Both the position numbers and the translations under genes were made by a program. A stretch of DNA of 38,245 nt from positions 1 to 38,245 of IMG/VR virus record IMGVR_UViG_3300025435_000045; one strand, given 5' to 3'. How positions within the stretch are numbered: position 1 is the first letter of the stretch; the number at the start of each line of letters is the position of its first letter. Source of the stretch: a virus. This document shows positions 25,434-35,200 of this stretch, in pieces. Under the pieces are notes generated by a model. It was given only the letters and a program-made list of their open reading frames with translations. It ran no database searches and had not been told where the DNA came from.

Positions 25434-28013
25434 ATGGGAATTGCAAACGTTAACCTCACTGATACATTCCAAACCTGGGTTACTAAAACTAACCAGGTGA
25501 TCATTTATGCAAACCAGTTAGATAATACGCAAAATTTACAGTTTCAAGCTCTAAATACATCTTTCACCACTTTGAATTCTGCATATACAACGACAAATTC
25601 TAGTTATGTCGTTACTAACATTGCTTTCAATACCACAAATGCTTGTTATAACGTAACAAATGCTAATTATGATACAACAAATGCTAACTATATCCTTACC
25701 AATTCAGCATTTGTTCGTGTAAATTCGGTTTATGATCTAACAAATTCCAATTATGATACAACCAATGCAGCATGGGGTATGCTAAATTCTGCATATGTTG
25801 TTGCCAACGCAGCATATAATAATGCCAATGTTGGTTTTATTTCTACTAATAACTATGCTAATCTTGTAGGTATATCCTCTAATGCTTATGCCGTAGTGGT
25901 TGGAGCATCCGCAAATGCATATACAAATGTTGTAGGTTCATCATCCAATGCTTATACCAATGTTGCGGTAACAGCATCAAATGCATATACAAATGTTGTA
26001 GGTTCATCGGCCAATGCTTATTCAAATTTTGTAGGAATAGCAGGAAATGCTTATACCAATGTTGCGGTAACAGCATCAAATGCATATACAAATGTTGTAG
26101 GTTCATCGGCCAATGCTTATTCCGTAGTAATTGGTGCCTCTGGTAATGCTTATGCCAACGTAGTTGGTACATCAGGCAATTCTTATACGGTTGTTGTTGG
26201 TACATCAGGTAATGCATTTGCCAATGTTGTTGGTGTTAATGCTAATAACTGGAGCAATTCATATTCTAATACGGTTGGTGTTAATGCTAATAACTGGGCA
26301 AATACCGTAGTTCTTAATGCCAATACATATGCTAACTTGGTTGGTGCTAGTGCTAATGCCTATACAATGACCGTGGATTCAAAGGCACAATCGGCATTTA
26401 CCTTAGCAAATAACGTAAACGGTGCTATAACACTTATATTAGGAAATAGTGCAAACTCTCTACAAGTAGCACAAGCAAACTATAATACAACCAATGCGGC
26501 GTTTGACTCTGCTAACACAACTGCTAATAATCTCGCTAATACCGCCGTTGCTGCCAATAACTATGCTGGTTATATGGCAAATTCCGCCAACGGCCGCGCT
26601 AATACTACCGTTGCTGCTGCTTATGCATATGTAAATACTACCTCATCTTCAATAAATGCTTATGCTAACCTTGTCGGAACATCTGGCAATGCTTATATAG
26701 TTGTTGTTGGTGCTTCAGGAAATGCTTATACAAATACAGTAACAGCATCCGATAGAGCATATACCAATACATCCGTAACATCGGCTAATGCCTATTCCGT
26801 AGTAGTTGGTGCCTCTGGTAATGCCTATTCAAACGTTGTAGGAGCATCTGGTAATGCTTATGCTAACGTAGTTGGTGCCTCTGGTAATGCATACTCCAAC
26901 GTAGTTGGAACGTCAGGAAACGCCTATTCAGTAGTAGTTGGAGCATCTGGTAATGCCTATACTAACGTAGTTGGAACTAGTGCCAATAACTATGCGTCGG
27001 CCACATATTATGCTAAAGTGGGCGGAACAATTTCAGGCGATGTATTCATTACAGGCAACTTAACCATTGCTGGTAATACCACATATGCCAATACAAATAC
27101 ATTCCTTGTAGGAAATAATACTATTGTCCTTGATACAAACTTACCAAGTTCTGCATCACCATTCTTAAACGCAGGTATCATTGTTAATAGAGGCAATAAA
27201 AATTCTAATGCTGCTATTACATGGGTTGAAGTATCAAATGCTTGGGCATTTACAAGTAATACACTAAATGCTTACACAACTTTTATCGCATCAAATGGTG
27301 ATGTTCTTTCTGTAGCAACAAATACAACTGCTGCTTTCGGACATTCTAATTTAACTTATGCAGCAGTAAATAGTGCCTTTGGTGTTATCAATGCCGCCTT
27401 TGGTGTTGCTAATAATGCCTATACTTCCACTAATGGTTCTGCTGCCTTTGGTTTTGCTAATGGTGTTTCAACCAATACTACCGCAGCATTTGCCAAAGCA
27501 AATGGTGTATCAGCCGGTGCTAATGCTTATGCCTCATCGGTTGGTACTTCTACCAATAACTATACATCTGCTACTTACTCAACATTAACACAATTTGGAT
27601 CAGTGTTTGGTGTTGCTAATTCTGCTTTTACAAAAGCAAATAATGCTGCTACTTCTGCTAATCCAACATTTACAGGAACAATTGATCTTACATCTGCAAG
27701 TTTTAAAAACCAAACATTAACAGATGCAGCAACAATTTCGTGGGATACATCATTAGGCACAGTTGCAACTATCACATTAGGCGACAACAGGATTATGGGT
27801 GCTCCGACAAATCTCAAAGTTTCTACATATATACTACACGTTTATCAAGACTCAACAGGAGATAGAACTCTTGATTTTACAACCGCAGGTATATTCAAAT
27901 GGCCAGGAGGTGTTGCTCCTGTAATAACACCAGGTCCAAATGCTCATGATGTTATTTCTTTTGTCTGTGATGGTACTTATCTTTATGGATCATGGTTACC
28001 AGACGTAACTTAA
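25434..28013 (+). CDS. Tail fibre protein 1 (heptad and hendecad Asn/Ala/Tyr repeats)
   Basis: An 859-residue fibre. Residues 43-133 are 13 seven-residue units with an aromatic at position 2 and Asn at position 6 (NYDTTNA, AFNTTNA). Residues 149-269 and 407-516 are 11-residue units of the form x-N-A-Y-x-x-V-V-G-x-S, 11 and 10 copies. Residues about 523-610 carry a phage-fibre module (TGNLTIAGNTTYANTNTF, VLDTNLPSSASPF, IIVNRGN) paralogous to one in the 376-residue fibre. The C-terminal 110 residues (ISWDTSLGTVATITL, FKWPGGVAPVITP, SFVCDGTYLYGSW) are paralogous to the end of the 1665-residue fibre and are probably the distal receptor-contacting head. The ATG abuts the previous stop; AAGGA at 25417-25421. 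Confidence 0.85.
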   Translation: MGIANVNLTDTFQTWVTKTNQVIIYANQLDNTQNLQFQALNTSFTTLNSAYTTTNSSYVVTNIAFNTTNACYNVTNANYDTTNANYILTNSAFVRVNSVYDLTNSNYDTTNAAWGMLNSAYVVANAAYNNANVGFISTNNYANLVGISSNAYAVVVGASANAYTNVVGSSSNAYTNVAVTASNAYTNVVGSSANAYSNFVGIAGNAYTNVAVTASNAYTNVVGSSANAYSVVIGASGNAYANVVGTSGNSYTVVVGTSGNAFANVVGVNANNWSNSYSNTVGVNANNWANTVVLNANTYANLVGASANAYTMTVDSKAQSAFTLANNVNGAITLILGNSANSLQVAQANYNTTNAAFDSANTTANNLANTAVAANNYAGYMANSANGRANTTVAAAYAYVNTTSSSINAYANLVGTSGNAYIVVVGASGNAYTNTVTASDRAYTNTSVTSANAYSVVVGASGNAYSNVVGASGNAYANVVGASGNAYSNVVGTSGNAYSVVVGASGNAYTNVVGTSANNYASATYYAKVGGTISGDVFITGNLTIAGNTTYANTNTFLVGNNTIVLDTNLPSSASPFLNAGIIVNRGNKNSNAAITWVEVSNAWAFTSNTLNAYTTFIASNGDVLSVATNTTAAFGHSNLTYAAVNSAFGVINAAFGVANNAYTSTNGSAAFGFANGVSTNTTAAFAKANGVSAGANAYASSVGTSTNNYTSATYSTLTQFGSVFGVANSAFTKANNAATSANPTFTGTIDLTSASFKNQTLTDAATISWDTSLGTVATITLGDNRIMGAPTNLKVSTYILHVYQDSTGDRTLDFTTAGIFKWPGGVAPVITPGPNAHDVISFVCDGTYLYGSWLPDVT
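25560..25832 (+). repeat. 21-bp (7-residue) coding repeats, 13 units
   Basis: Thirteen successive 21-base units in fibre 1 encode seven-residue repeats of the pattern x-aromatic-x-x-(T/A/L)-N-(A/S). The DNA has diverged more than the protein, mostly at third codon positions. Confidence 0.85.
25878..26240 (+). repeat. 33-bp (11-residue) coding repeats, first block of 11
   Basis: Eleven successive 33-base units encode x-N-A-Y-x-x-V-V-G-x-S. A 77-base stretch (25947-26023) recurs without change at 26046-26122, an offset of exactly three units (99 bases), showing a recent duplication or gene conversion. Confidence 0.9.
26652..26981 (+). repeat. 33-bp (11-residue) coding repeats, second block of 10
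   Basis: Ten further 33-base units in fibre 1 encode the same 11-residue motif (for example GNAYSVVVGAS, GNAYSNVVGAS). They are separated from the first block by about 410 bases of less regular Asn/Ala-rich coding sequence. Confidence 0.9.
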
Positions 28014-28022
28014 GGAAAAAAA

Positions 28023-28364
28023 ATGTCCGAATACGTAGAACTTTATATGGACCAAGGTGCAGACTTTAGCACTACTATACAGATAAATAGTGAAGATAAT
28101 AATTTAGCACAAAACCTAACTGGTTATATTGTAACCAGTCAAATGAGAAAATCTTTAGTTTCTATAAATGCAACTGCCAACTTGGTTTGTACCATTCCTG
28201 ATGCCAATACAGGCGAGATTTTTGTAGAACTAGATGCTGCTAATACGGCCAATATAGAGGCTGGAACATATTTCTTTGATGTTAAAGTGAATGATACTGT
28301 TGCTGGATTAAGATCCAGACTTATTGAAGGTATTATGTTTGTTACTCCAACAATAACACAATAG
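28023..28364 (+). CDS. Small BppU-N-like beta-sandwich phage protein
   Basis: A 113-residue protein of the type common near phage tail-fibre genes: an N-terminal strand with DQGADFSTTIQI, then LTGYIVTSQMRKSL, then GEIFVELDAANTANIEAGTY and FDVKVNDTVAG, ending RLIEGIMFVTPTIT. This order of motifs is that of the BppU N-terminal-like / small tail accessory family, an immunoglobulin-like fold that docks fibres or baseplate parts. AAGGA at 28012-28016 lies close to the start. It is in a run of same-strand genes after fibre 1. The family assignment is from pattern memory; function is inferred. Confidence 0.72.
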   Translation: MSEYVELYMDQGADFSTTIQINSEDNNLAQNLTGYIVTSQMRKSLVSINATANLVCTIPDANTGEIFVELDAANTANIEAGTYFFDVKVNDTVAGLRSRLIEGIMFVTPTITQ

Positions 28365-28374
28365 GTACAACTAT

Positions 28375-28584
28375 ATGGCCAAAATAGTAGTAACAACAAC
28401 ACCTAAAAACCGAATTTTGATAAATACATTTAATGGCGCAGGTGGCGGCGGAGTCCAAGAACTTGTTCAACTTAAAGACGTTGATGCCAGCCATATAGCA
28501 AATAACGAGACAGTCGTTTATGATGAGCAAAGTGGAAAATTTGTAATCGAAGCATTGCCCATCTTAGACGGAGGAGAATTTTAA
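28375..28584 (+). CDS. Small fibre-cassette protein ending LDGGEF
   Basis: A 69-residue protein with an N-terminal strand (MAKIVVTTTPKNRILI), a Gly-rich turn (GAGGGGVQ), and a conserved-looking C-terminus (NNETVVYDEQSGKFVIEALP followed by ILDGGEF). The final LDGG-x-F also ends the next gene (LDGGSF), suggesting a shared docking or trimerisation tail. Similar short proteins occur in T4-like marine phages; no function is known. An AGG upstream at 28363-28365 is a modest ribosome-binding site. Confidence 0.68.
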   Translation: MAKIVVTTTPKNRILINTFNGAGGGGVQELVQLKDVDASHIANNETVVYDEQSGKFVIEALPILDGGEF

Positions 28585-28587
28585 GAT

Positions 28588-29718
28588 ATGACAGCAAGTA
28601 ATACAATCATCCAGATCAAACGATCTTCATCAACAGTAGTTCCAATAGACGGATCACTAAATCCAGCGGAACTTGCGTATTCCTATAATTCTGAAAAACT
28701 ATTTATAGGTAATGCAGCTGGCGATGGCGTTATAGCCATTGGCGGTCAGTTTTTCATTGATCAACAGAACAGTATTTACGATTTAGTTAATGCTGCTTAT
28801 GCACAAGCAAATACTTCTTCTGATACATCTTTTATATTTGACCTATTAAATGTAACATTTAATACCACTAATTCTGCATACACTCTTGCTAATGCTAACT
28901 TTGATGTTACCAATGCGGCATATGGATTAGCAAATTCCAATTATGATGTTACCAATGCAGCATACACTCTTGCCAATGCTAACTTTGACGTTACCAATGC
29001 TGCATATACACTGGCCAATGCTAACTTTGATGTAGCAAATGCTGCTTATGGTTATGCAAACGCATCTAATACTTGGGCAAATACAACATTTGTAAAATTG
29101 TCTTTACCTGGACAAACACAAACGATTGCAAGTGATATTGCTATTACAGGTAATCTTAATGTAACTGGTACAACCACTTATGTTAATACAACAACAGCTC
29201 AAGTAGGCACTAATCTTCTTATTTTGGATGCAGAGTTACCAAACACAGATGCACCATATATGTTGCAATCTGGTTTTCAAGTTAACCGTGGTTCATCTAC
29301 CAATACATATCTCGTTTGGGACGAATCATTTACTAAATGGGCCTTTTCAAATGACGGTTTAAATGAACTATTCATTGCTTCTAATACAGACATTGAGGCC
29401 GGTAATTCTTATGCATCAGCAGTTGGCGTTGCTGCTAACGTTTATGCTGCGGCAGTTGGTGTATCTGCTAATGTTTATGCCGATGGAGTAGGATCAGCTG
29501 CAAATACAAATGCTGCTAATGCATCCTACATTAATACAGGAACACTAGCAGTTCCTTATGGCGGTACAGGAGTAGGTACATTCACCGTAAACGGTATACT
29601 ATACGGTAATACAACAGGTCCTTTGAACGTAACTGCTGCTGGTACATCAGGTCAAGTATTACAGGCTGATACACTCGGTGTTCCATTCTTCGGTATGCTA
29701 GACGGAGGTTCTTTCTAA
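28588..29718 (+). CDS. Tail fibre protein 2 (short, 376 residues)
   Basis: The N-terminus (NTIIQIKRSSSTVVPIDGSL, NPAELAYSYNSEKLFIGN) is a typical phage-fibre start in which a short strand is followed by the L-x-x-x-E-L/I-A motif; the 607-residue fibre begins similarly (NTVIQLKSSG, ANGEIALNYADGKFYYKN). Residues about 93-155 are 14-residue double heptads (LANANFDVTNAAYT). Next comes a module paralogous to one in fibre 1 (ITGNLNVTGTTTYVNTTTAQ, LDAELPNTDAPYM, FQVNRGS). The C-terminus has VPYGGTGVGTFTVNGILYGN, a widespread phage fibre motif, and ends LDGGSF like the preceding small protein. GGAGGAG at 28569-28575 lies upstream of the ATG. Confidence 0.82.
   Translation: MTASNTIIQIKRSSSTVVPIDGSLNPAELAYSYNSEKLFIGNAAGDGVIAIGGQFFIDQQNSIYDLVNAAYAQANTSSDTSFIFDLLNVTFNTTNSAYTLANANFDVTNAAYGLANSNYDVTNAAYTLANANFDVTNAAYTLANANFDVANAAYGYANASNTWANTTFVKLSLPGQTQTIASDIAITGNLNVTGTTTYVNTTTAQVGTNLLILDAELPNTDAPYMLQSGFQVNRGSSTNTYLVWDESFTKWAFSNDGLNELFIASNTDIEAGNSYASAVGVAANVYAAAVGVSANVYADGVGSAANTNAANASYINTGTLAVPYGGTGVGTFTVNGILYGNTTGPLNVTAAGTSGQVLQADTLGVPFFGMLDGGSF
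28884..29051 (+). repeat. 42-bp (14-residue) coding repeats in fibre 2
   Basis: Four successive 42-base units encode LANANFDVTNAAY-type double heptads. Units differ mainly at synonymous positions. Confidence 0.85.
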
Positions 29719-29747
29719 TTTTTTAACTCGTAAACTGGAGATTGGTT

Positions 29748-30395
29748 ATGTCGGATTCAAGTGCTTTTGTTAATTCTTATATTGAAAATGCGATTGGAAT
29801 GTTACATGAAAATATAAGTACCATTCTACAATTAAAAACGCAGACAAAATTATCAAATGATATAGCAAAAGCAAAAGTTGAAGAAGTAATAAAACTCCAA
29901 GAAGAGTTGAATAAAGTTAAATCCGAATTGGAAATGAGTAAGTCCGACCTACAATCAAAGTTGGACTTTACTCGTTCCGATTTGGAAGGCAAATTAAGTA
30001 ATACTCGCACAGAACTGCAAAAAACTAAAACAATTGACAATGAGCAAATAAATAATGCTCGTAAAGATGCCAAAAGATGGGAAGATGAATGTAATGCATT
30101 GAAAAATAAAGTATCAGTTTTAGATACTTTGACTAATCAATTCAATGATGTAAAAAAGCAACTTATTGATAAAAATAATGAATTTAATTCTTTAAAAGAA
30201 AAATATGATAGTTTACAAAACTTAGCTACTGAATTAGATAAACTGAAAAAATTACTTGATGAAAAAGAAAAACAAATAGAAATACTTGAAAATCAAAATG
30301 TTAAAAAATCGTCTCAATCTTTTCCTAAAAAAAGTATAAATACTAAAAACATTGTTTCATCTGTAGAACCGGAAGAGAAAGCTGACGATTTTTAA
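29748..30395 (+). CDS. Coiled-coil protein within the fibre cassette
   Basis: A 215-residue, highly charged, nearly all-helical protein. From residue about 40 to 185 it shows continuous heptads (EELNKVKSELEMSKSDLQSK, ELDKLKKLLDEKEKQIEILE) with an internally repeated K-S-D-L/K-L pattern, then a Ser/Lys-rich acidic tail. The N-terminal 35 residues (SAFVNSYIENAIGMLHENIS) are less charged. ATG 29748 is preferred over an in-frame TTG six bases earlier because GGAG (29737-29740) is seven bases from it. Its Lys/Glu-rich composition differs sharply from the flanking Asn/Ala/Gly fibres. Possible roles are fibre rod, assembly chaperone or cytoplasmic scaffold; none can be shown. Its stop overlaps the next ATG (TAATG). 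Confidence 0.78.
   Translation: MSDSSAFVNSYIENAIGMLHENISTILQLKTQTKLSNDIAKAKVEEVIKLQEELNKVKSELEMSKSDLQSKLDFTRSDLEGKLSNTRTELQKTKTIDNEQINNARKDAKRWEDECNALKNKVSVLDTLTNQFNDVKKQLIDKNNEFNSLKEKYDSLQNLATELDKLKKLLDEKEKQIEILENQNVKKSSQSFPKKSINTKNIVSSVEPEEKADDF
30335..30342 (+). promoter_or_regulatory. TATAAATA box 53 bases before fibre 3
   Basis: A perfect late consensus lies within the end of the coiled-coil gene. A start near 30348 would give a 47-base leader with GGAAGAG at about 30370-30376. Because the motif is also expected by chance in AT-rich DNA, this is only a candidate. Confidence 0.35.
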
Positions 30396-32218
30396 TGTCA
30401 AACACAGTAATTCAACTTAAAAGTTCCGGTGTACCGTCTCATATTCCGACTAGTCTGGCCAATGGTGAGATTGCTCTTAACTATGCTGATGGTAAATTTT
30501 ATTATAAAAACGTTACAGGACAAATTGTAAGTTTTTCTGGTTCTGGTAATGTTTATAGTTTTGCTACTATTAATGCCAATAACTCTCTTATTACAGCACT
30601 AAGTAATAGTTCAGTTCTTTCTATAGTTCCAGGTCAAAATATTGGTATTACTTCCGATATTATCAACGACATCATAACTATTAGTGCTAATTTAAAACCA
30701 GCATTTGACATTGCCAATTCTGCATTTAACTATGCTAATACGCTTTCAGGTGGATTAAATCTTACAGACATTAGTGATAGAGCAAACCTTGCTTTAGATG
30801 AGGCAAACGCTGCCTATGATGTTGCCAATGCTGCCTATGGTGCTGCTAATGCTGCCAGTGGTGGTATTGATATTACAGCGATTTATAATGAGGCAAACGC
30901 TGCCTATGATGTTGCCAATGCTGCCTTTAATTATGCTAATGGAATTGGAACTTATGAATCCGCTTCTTATAATGTTGCTAATGCGGCATTTGACAAGGCC
31001 AATTCTGCCAACTCTCTAGCATATAATACTGGTATTGGTGCAAATAACTATGCCGGTGCAATGGCTAATAGTTCTAATGGTTATGCATATAATGTAGGTA
31101 TTTCTGGTAATGCATATGCCGATACAATTGGAACAAATGCTAATAATTATGCCAATCTATCATTTTATACCATTGCTAACGGACAATCTTTATATGATAC
31201 ATCTAATGCAGCATTTGGTGTCGCTAATTCAGCATATGATAATGCCAATGCTACATTAATACTAACACAGGCAGCATTTGATTATGCCAACTCTATAGGT
31301 ACCAGTGAAAGTGCGGCGTATCTTGTTGCTAATGATGCCTTTGATACAGCCAATGCTGCTTATGATAAAGCAAACTCTGCCAATTCTTTAGCATACAATA
31401 CTGGTATCGGTGCTAATGCTTATTCTTACATCTCAACATCTTCTGCAAATAACTATGCTGGTGTTATGGCAAATTCTGTTAATGCTTATGTTGATACATC
31501 CACCAGTGCTGCCAATAACTTTGCCGGTGCAATGGCAAATTCATCCAATGCCTATACCAGAACATTTGCTAATACAGTTGGTGTAAAAGCAAACACATGG
31601 GCCAATACCGTTGGTGCTTCTGGAAATGCTTATACTAATCTATCCACAACATCTGCCAATAACTATGCTGGATATCTATCAAATACTGTATATGGTTATG
31701 TAAACACCTCTATGACAATTGCCAATGCAGCATTTGATAATTCCAATACTTCATATAATCTGACAAATGCAACCTATACTGCGGTTAATTCAGCATTTGG
31801 TGTTATCAATGCGGCATTTACAACTGCTAATAATGCACTGGCAAACAATTCTGGTAGCGTATTTAATGGTGACCTGATAATTACAGGAAGTGTAACAGTA
31901 GGATCTTCCGAACTCACAAACTTTACATTAACAACATCTTCAAATAATGACCAAATTCTAGACCATTTCCAAACAACTTCATATCGTTCGGCTCATTATA
32001 CTATTACAATTGATGCTGGTGTTGAATGGGAAACCACACAGATTTCTCTAATTCATAATAGCACAGATACATTTATTACAGAATATGGATTGTTATATAC
32101 TTCCAACATTCTTGCTACATTTAGTGCATCTGTTACTTTAGGTGAAGTTAGATTAAATGTTGTTCCTAAGTATGCTTCTTCTACAATTAGAGTATTAAGA
32201 ACAACACTTGATGATTAA
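30395..32218 (+). CDS. Tail fibre protein 3 (607 residues)
   Basis: The N-terminus (MSNTVIQLKSSGVPSH, SLANGEIALNYADGKFYY) is a common phage tail-fibre start. The body from about residue 105 to 490 is Asn/Ala/Tyr-rich heptad and hendecad repeat (AAYDVANAAYGAANA, ANNYAGAMANSSNGYAY), including a 40-base direct repeat in the DNA. The C-terminal 110 residues (NDQILDHFQTTSYRSAHYTI, WETTQISLIHN, VRLNVVPKYASSTIRVLR) form a distinct beta-rich head seen in other T4-like marine phage fibres and in several virion proteins that end with I-R-V-L/R-T. Its ATG overlaps the upstream stop. It is unlike the heads of fibres 1 and 4, so it may recognise a different surface feature or be an inner fibre segment. 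Confidence 0.82.
   Translation: MSNTVIQLKSSGVPSHIPTSLANGEIALNYADGKFYYKNVTGQIVSFSGSGNVYSFATINANNSLITALSNSSVLSIVPGQNIGITSDIINDIITISANLKPAFDIANSAFNYANTLSGGLNLTDISDRANLALDEANAAYDVANAAYGAANAASGGIDITAIYNEANAAYDVANAAFNYANGIGTYESASYNVANAAFDKANSANSLAYNTGIGANNYAGAMANSSNGYAYNVGISGNAYADTIGTNANNYANLSFYTIANGQSLYDTSNAAFGVANSAYDNANATLILTQAAFDYANSIGTSESAAYLVANDAFDTANAAYDKANSANSLAYNTGIGANAYSYISTSSANNYAGVMANSVNAYVDTSTSAANNFAGAMANSSNAYTRTFANTVGVKANTWANTVGASGNAYTNLSTTSANNYAGYLSNTVYGYVNTSMTIANAAFDNSNTSYNLTNATYTAVNSAFGVINAAFTTANNALANNSGSVFNGDLIITGSVTVGSSELTNFTLTTSSNNDQILDHFQTTSYRSAHYTITIDAGVEWETTQISLIHNSTDTFITEYGLLYTSNILATFSASVTLGEVRLNVVPKYASSTIRVLRTTLDD
30798..30927 (+). repeat. 40-base direct repeat in fibre 3
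   Basis: A 40-base sequence encoding EANAAYDVANAA occurs at 30798-30837 and again at 30888-30927 without a mismatch seen by eye. The spacing of 90 bases keeps the reading frame. Confidence 0.85.
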
Positions 32219-32238
32219 GGTATTAAAAATAAAAATTA

Positions 32239-32246
32239 TATAAATA
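32239..32246 (+). promoter_or_regulatory. T4-type late promoter before fibre 4
   Basis: A perfect TATAAATA lies in the 61-base gap between fibre 3 and fibre 4. The expected start near 32252 leaves a leader with AGGGGAAAGGGA (32262-32273), a strong ribosome-binding site, before the GTG start at 32280. Confidence 0.78.
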
Positions 32247-32279
32247 GATAAAATAGACATTTAGGGGAAAGGGAACCAA

Positions 32280-35200
32280 GTGTCAAACAAAGAATTTATA
32301 GTCCGCAATGGGCTAGTTGTCACTGCCAATGCAAACATCACAAATCCAACACTGTTGGTTGCCGGACAAAACGTCCTAGCATCAATCATTTCTGCCAATA
32401 ACTATGCTGGTTATATGGCAAATTCCTCTAATGTCTATGTCGATACGTCTACCAATGCAGCAAACAACTATGCCGGCGTTATGGCAAACGGTGCAGGTAC
32501 CATCGCCAATGCGGCCTTTGGTCATTCCAATACAACATATGCTGCGGTCAATTCTGCTTTTGGTGTTATCAATGCCTCATTTGGTTCAGCAAATACCGTA
32601 GGTGGTTATGCCAATACAGCTGGATCACTAGCTAACCAGGCAGGTGTTATTGCAAATGCAGCATTTGGTTCATCCAATACAGCAGGATCATACGCAAACA
32701 CTGCCGGTGGTAATGCCAATCAGGCAGGTGTTATTGCTAACGCATCTTTTACTATTGCTAATGGTGCTTATGATCATTCCAATAACATATCCATTTCTGC
32801 CAATAATTGGGCAAATACAGTTGGTGCCGCAGGTAATGTTTATGTAAATACAGCGACTCAAAGTGCTAATAATTATGCCGGTGTTATGGCAAATGCATCT
32901 AATGCTTGGGCTAATACAACCGGTGTTTCTGGTAATAATTATGCTGGACTTATGGCAAATAGTTCCAATGGTTATGCTTATACCATTGGTATCTCCGGTA
33001 ATGCTTATGCTAACTTTGTAGGTGCTGCTGCCAATGCTTATTCTGGGTCAATTGGAGTAAATGCCAATGCTTATGCCAATACTGTAGCAATAGCATCCAA
33101 TAATTATACAAACGTTGCAGTTGCCGCAGTAAATGCTTATGTCAACTTATCAACCTCAGCATCTAATACCTGGTCCAATACTGTTGGTGCTTCAGGTAAT
33201 GCCTATGTAAATCTATCCACATCATCAGCAAATAACTATGCTGGTGCAATGGCAAATGCGGTCAATGCTTATACTGCATCATCTTATACAGTCAAGGGAG
33301 CATATGATGTTGCTAATGCGGCCTTTGGTATCGCTAATGCTGGATATGTTTCAGGTAATGCTAACTATGTTCTAACAAATACCGTATTTGGTATAGTCAA
33401 TACTGTTTATGGAATCTCAAATGTAGCAGCATCAACCTCTGCCAATACCACATACGATCTCCAGATGCGTGGTTTCGTCAAGGCAAGTGATACATCCATT
33501 TCAGTTGGTGGATATCAAAACAACACATTTACCCTTTCCAATACAAACAACGGTTGGGCCTACTATATGAATGGCCAGCGATATGTTTGTTATGGTGCCA
33601 GAACTGCAAATCTTGCGATATCAGCACCTGCCGCTAATGGTAATTATTGGGTTAGTATTAATAACGATACAAATGGCACACTAACAGTTTCTACAACAGC
33701 ATGGAATATGAATGACCCAACCACTGTTCCAGTTGCCTTCATTCAATATAATTCTTATACTAGCCCAATGTTCCATTTGGATGATAAAAGGTTCTTATCT
33801 TCTTCAACAACAACATTAGATTATTATTTACATACTGTTCTTGGTACAAGAGCAACAACTGTAGGTGCATTAAGCGGATATACTGTAGGTGGTACATCAA
33901 ATGCTAATAATCTTATTAGTGTTAGTACCACCATATTACAAGAAGAGTCCTTAACAAAAACTCAATCAGCATTGAACGTTACAGGTGTTGCAAGTAATAA
34001 CTATATCACATATTATAGATTATCTTCAGGTCCTGATGTATGGACCTGGGGTTATTCCGATATGCCATATTACCATGATGGTGGTATCATCCAGTGGGAT
34101 AATAATGGTACACTAACTACTGGTACCAATAACAAATATTATAACTCTTATCTATTGTTTACCACTTATCAAGGTGCCGGTCGTTTTATATTCGTCAACG
34201 GTAGAGGTTCATTCAACTCTTCTGCCGAGGCACAGTTGGAAGACATTACAACATGGGATTGGTCATCACTACAAGGTGTTGAATATGTCTTTGCGTACCA
34301 ACTTACATGGAAGGCACTAAACTCTCTAAACACATCAGGCAAGGCACAGCTTGCCGTTGCTCCTCGTGCGCTAAACATTACAACGGCACCATCTGCCAGT
34401 ATTCCTACCAATCCTGCTCATAACTCATTAGCAGGTATTCAAGGTGGGTTACCAAACACAGAGTTCTTCCATCTAACAGCGTCCGAATATGGAACTTTAC
34501 AAGCCAATATCGGAGTTGCGGCATTTAACCTTGTAAATACCGTATTTGGTGGTGCTAATGCTTTAGGTGCTCAAGATAACGTAGCATTTAATGTTACCAA
34601 TGCGGCCTTTGGTGTTGCTAACGCAGCATACAATAATGCCAATGTTGGTTTAGCAGCATCTAATGCCTATAGTAATACTGTAGGTATTTCTGGAAATGCT
34701 TATGTAAATCTATCAACATCCGCAGCAAATGCTTATGCTATAACAATTGGTGCTTCAGGCAATGCATATGCTAACTTTGTTGGTACGGCAGGAAATGCTT
34801 ACGTAAACTTTGCTACCATTGCTGCTAACGGATATTCTAATACAATAGCAATTGCTGCAAATAACTATACAAATGCATCCACAACATCAGCCAATAATTA
34901 TGCTGGTGCAATGGCAAATGCTGCCAATGGTTATACAGCAACATCTGCCGGATCTGCTAATAACTTTGCCGGTTCTATGGCCAATAGTTCCAACTCTTGG
35001 GCTAACCAGGTTGCGGTATATGCCAACTCATATGCTAATACTATTGCCGTAGCAGCAAATAATTATGCCGGATTTATGGCCAATAGTTCTAATAGCTATG
35101 CAATATCAGTTGGTGACGCGGCTAATGCTAATGCACAAGTTGGTCACGCATCTGCAAACAACTATGCTGGTGTAATGGCCAATAGTGCTAATGCTTATGC

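Noticed and set aside
25879-26217. Minus-strand open frame opposite the fibre repeats
   Set aside because: It is a low-complexity shadow (His/Met/Leu/Gln repeats) created by the periodic coding sequence on the plus strand and has no ribosome-binding site or family pattern.
25878-26981. 33-base regularly spaced repeats that could suggest a CRISPR array
   Set aside because: The repeats are contiguous in-frame coding units of one long open frame, with no unique spacers and no cas genes nearby.
29719-29747. Possible terminator after fibre 2 (T-rich stretch near 29719-29725)
   Set aside because: No stable stem precedes the T run; the gap mainly carries the GGAG site for the next gene.
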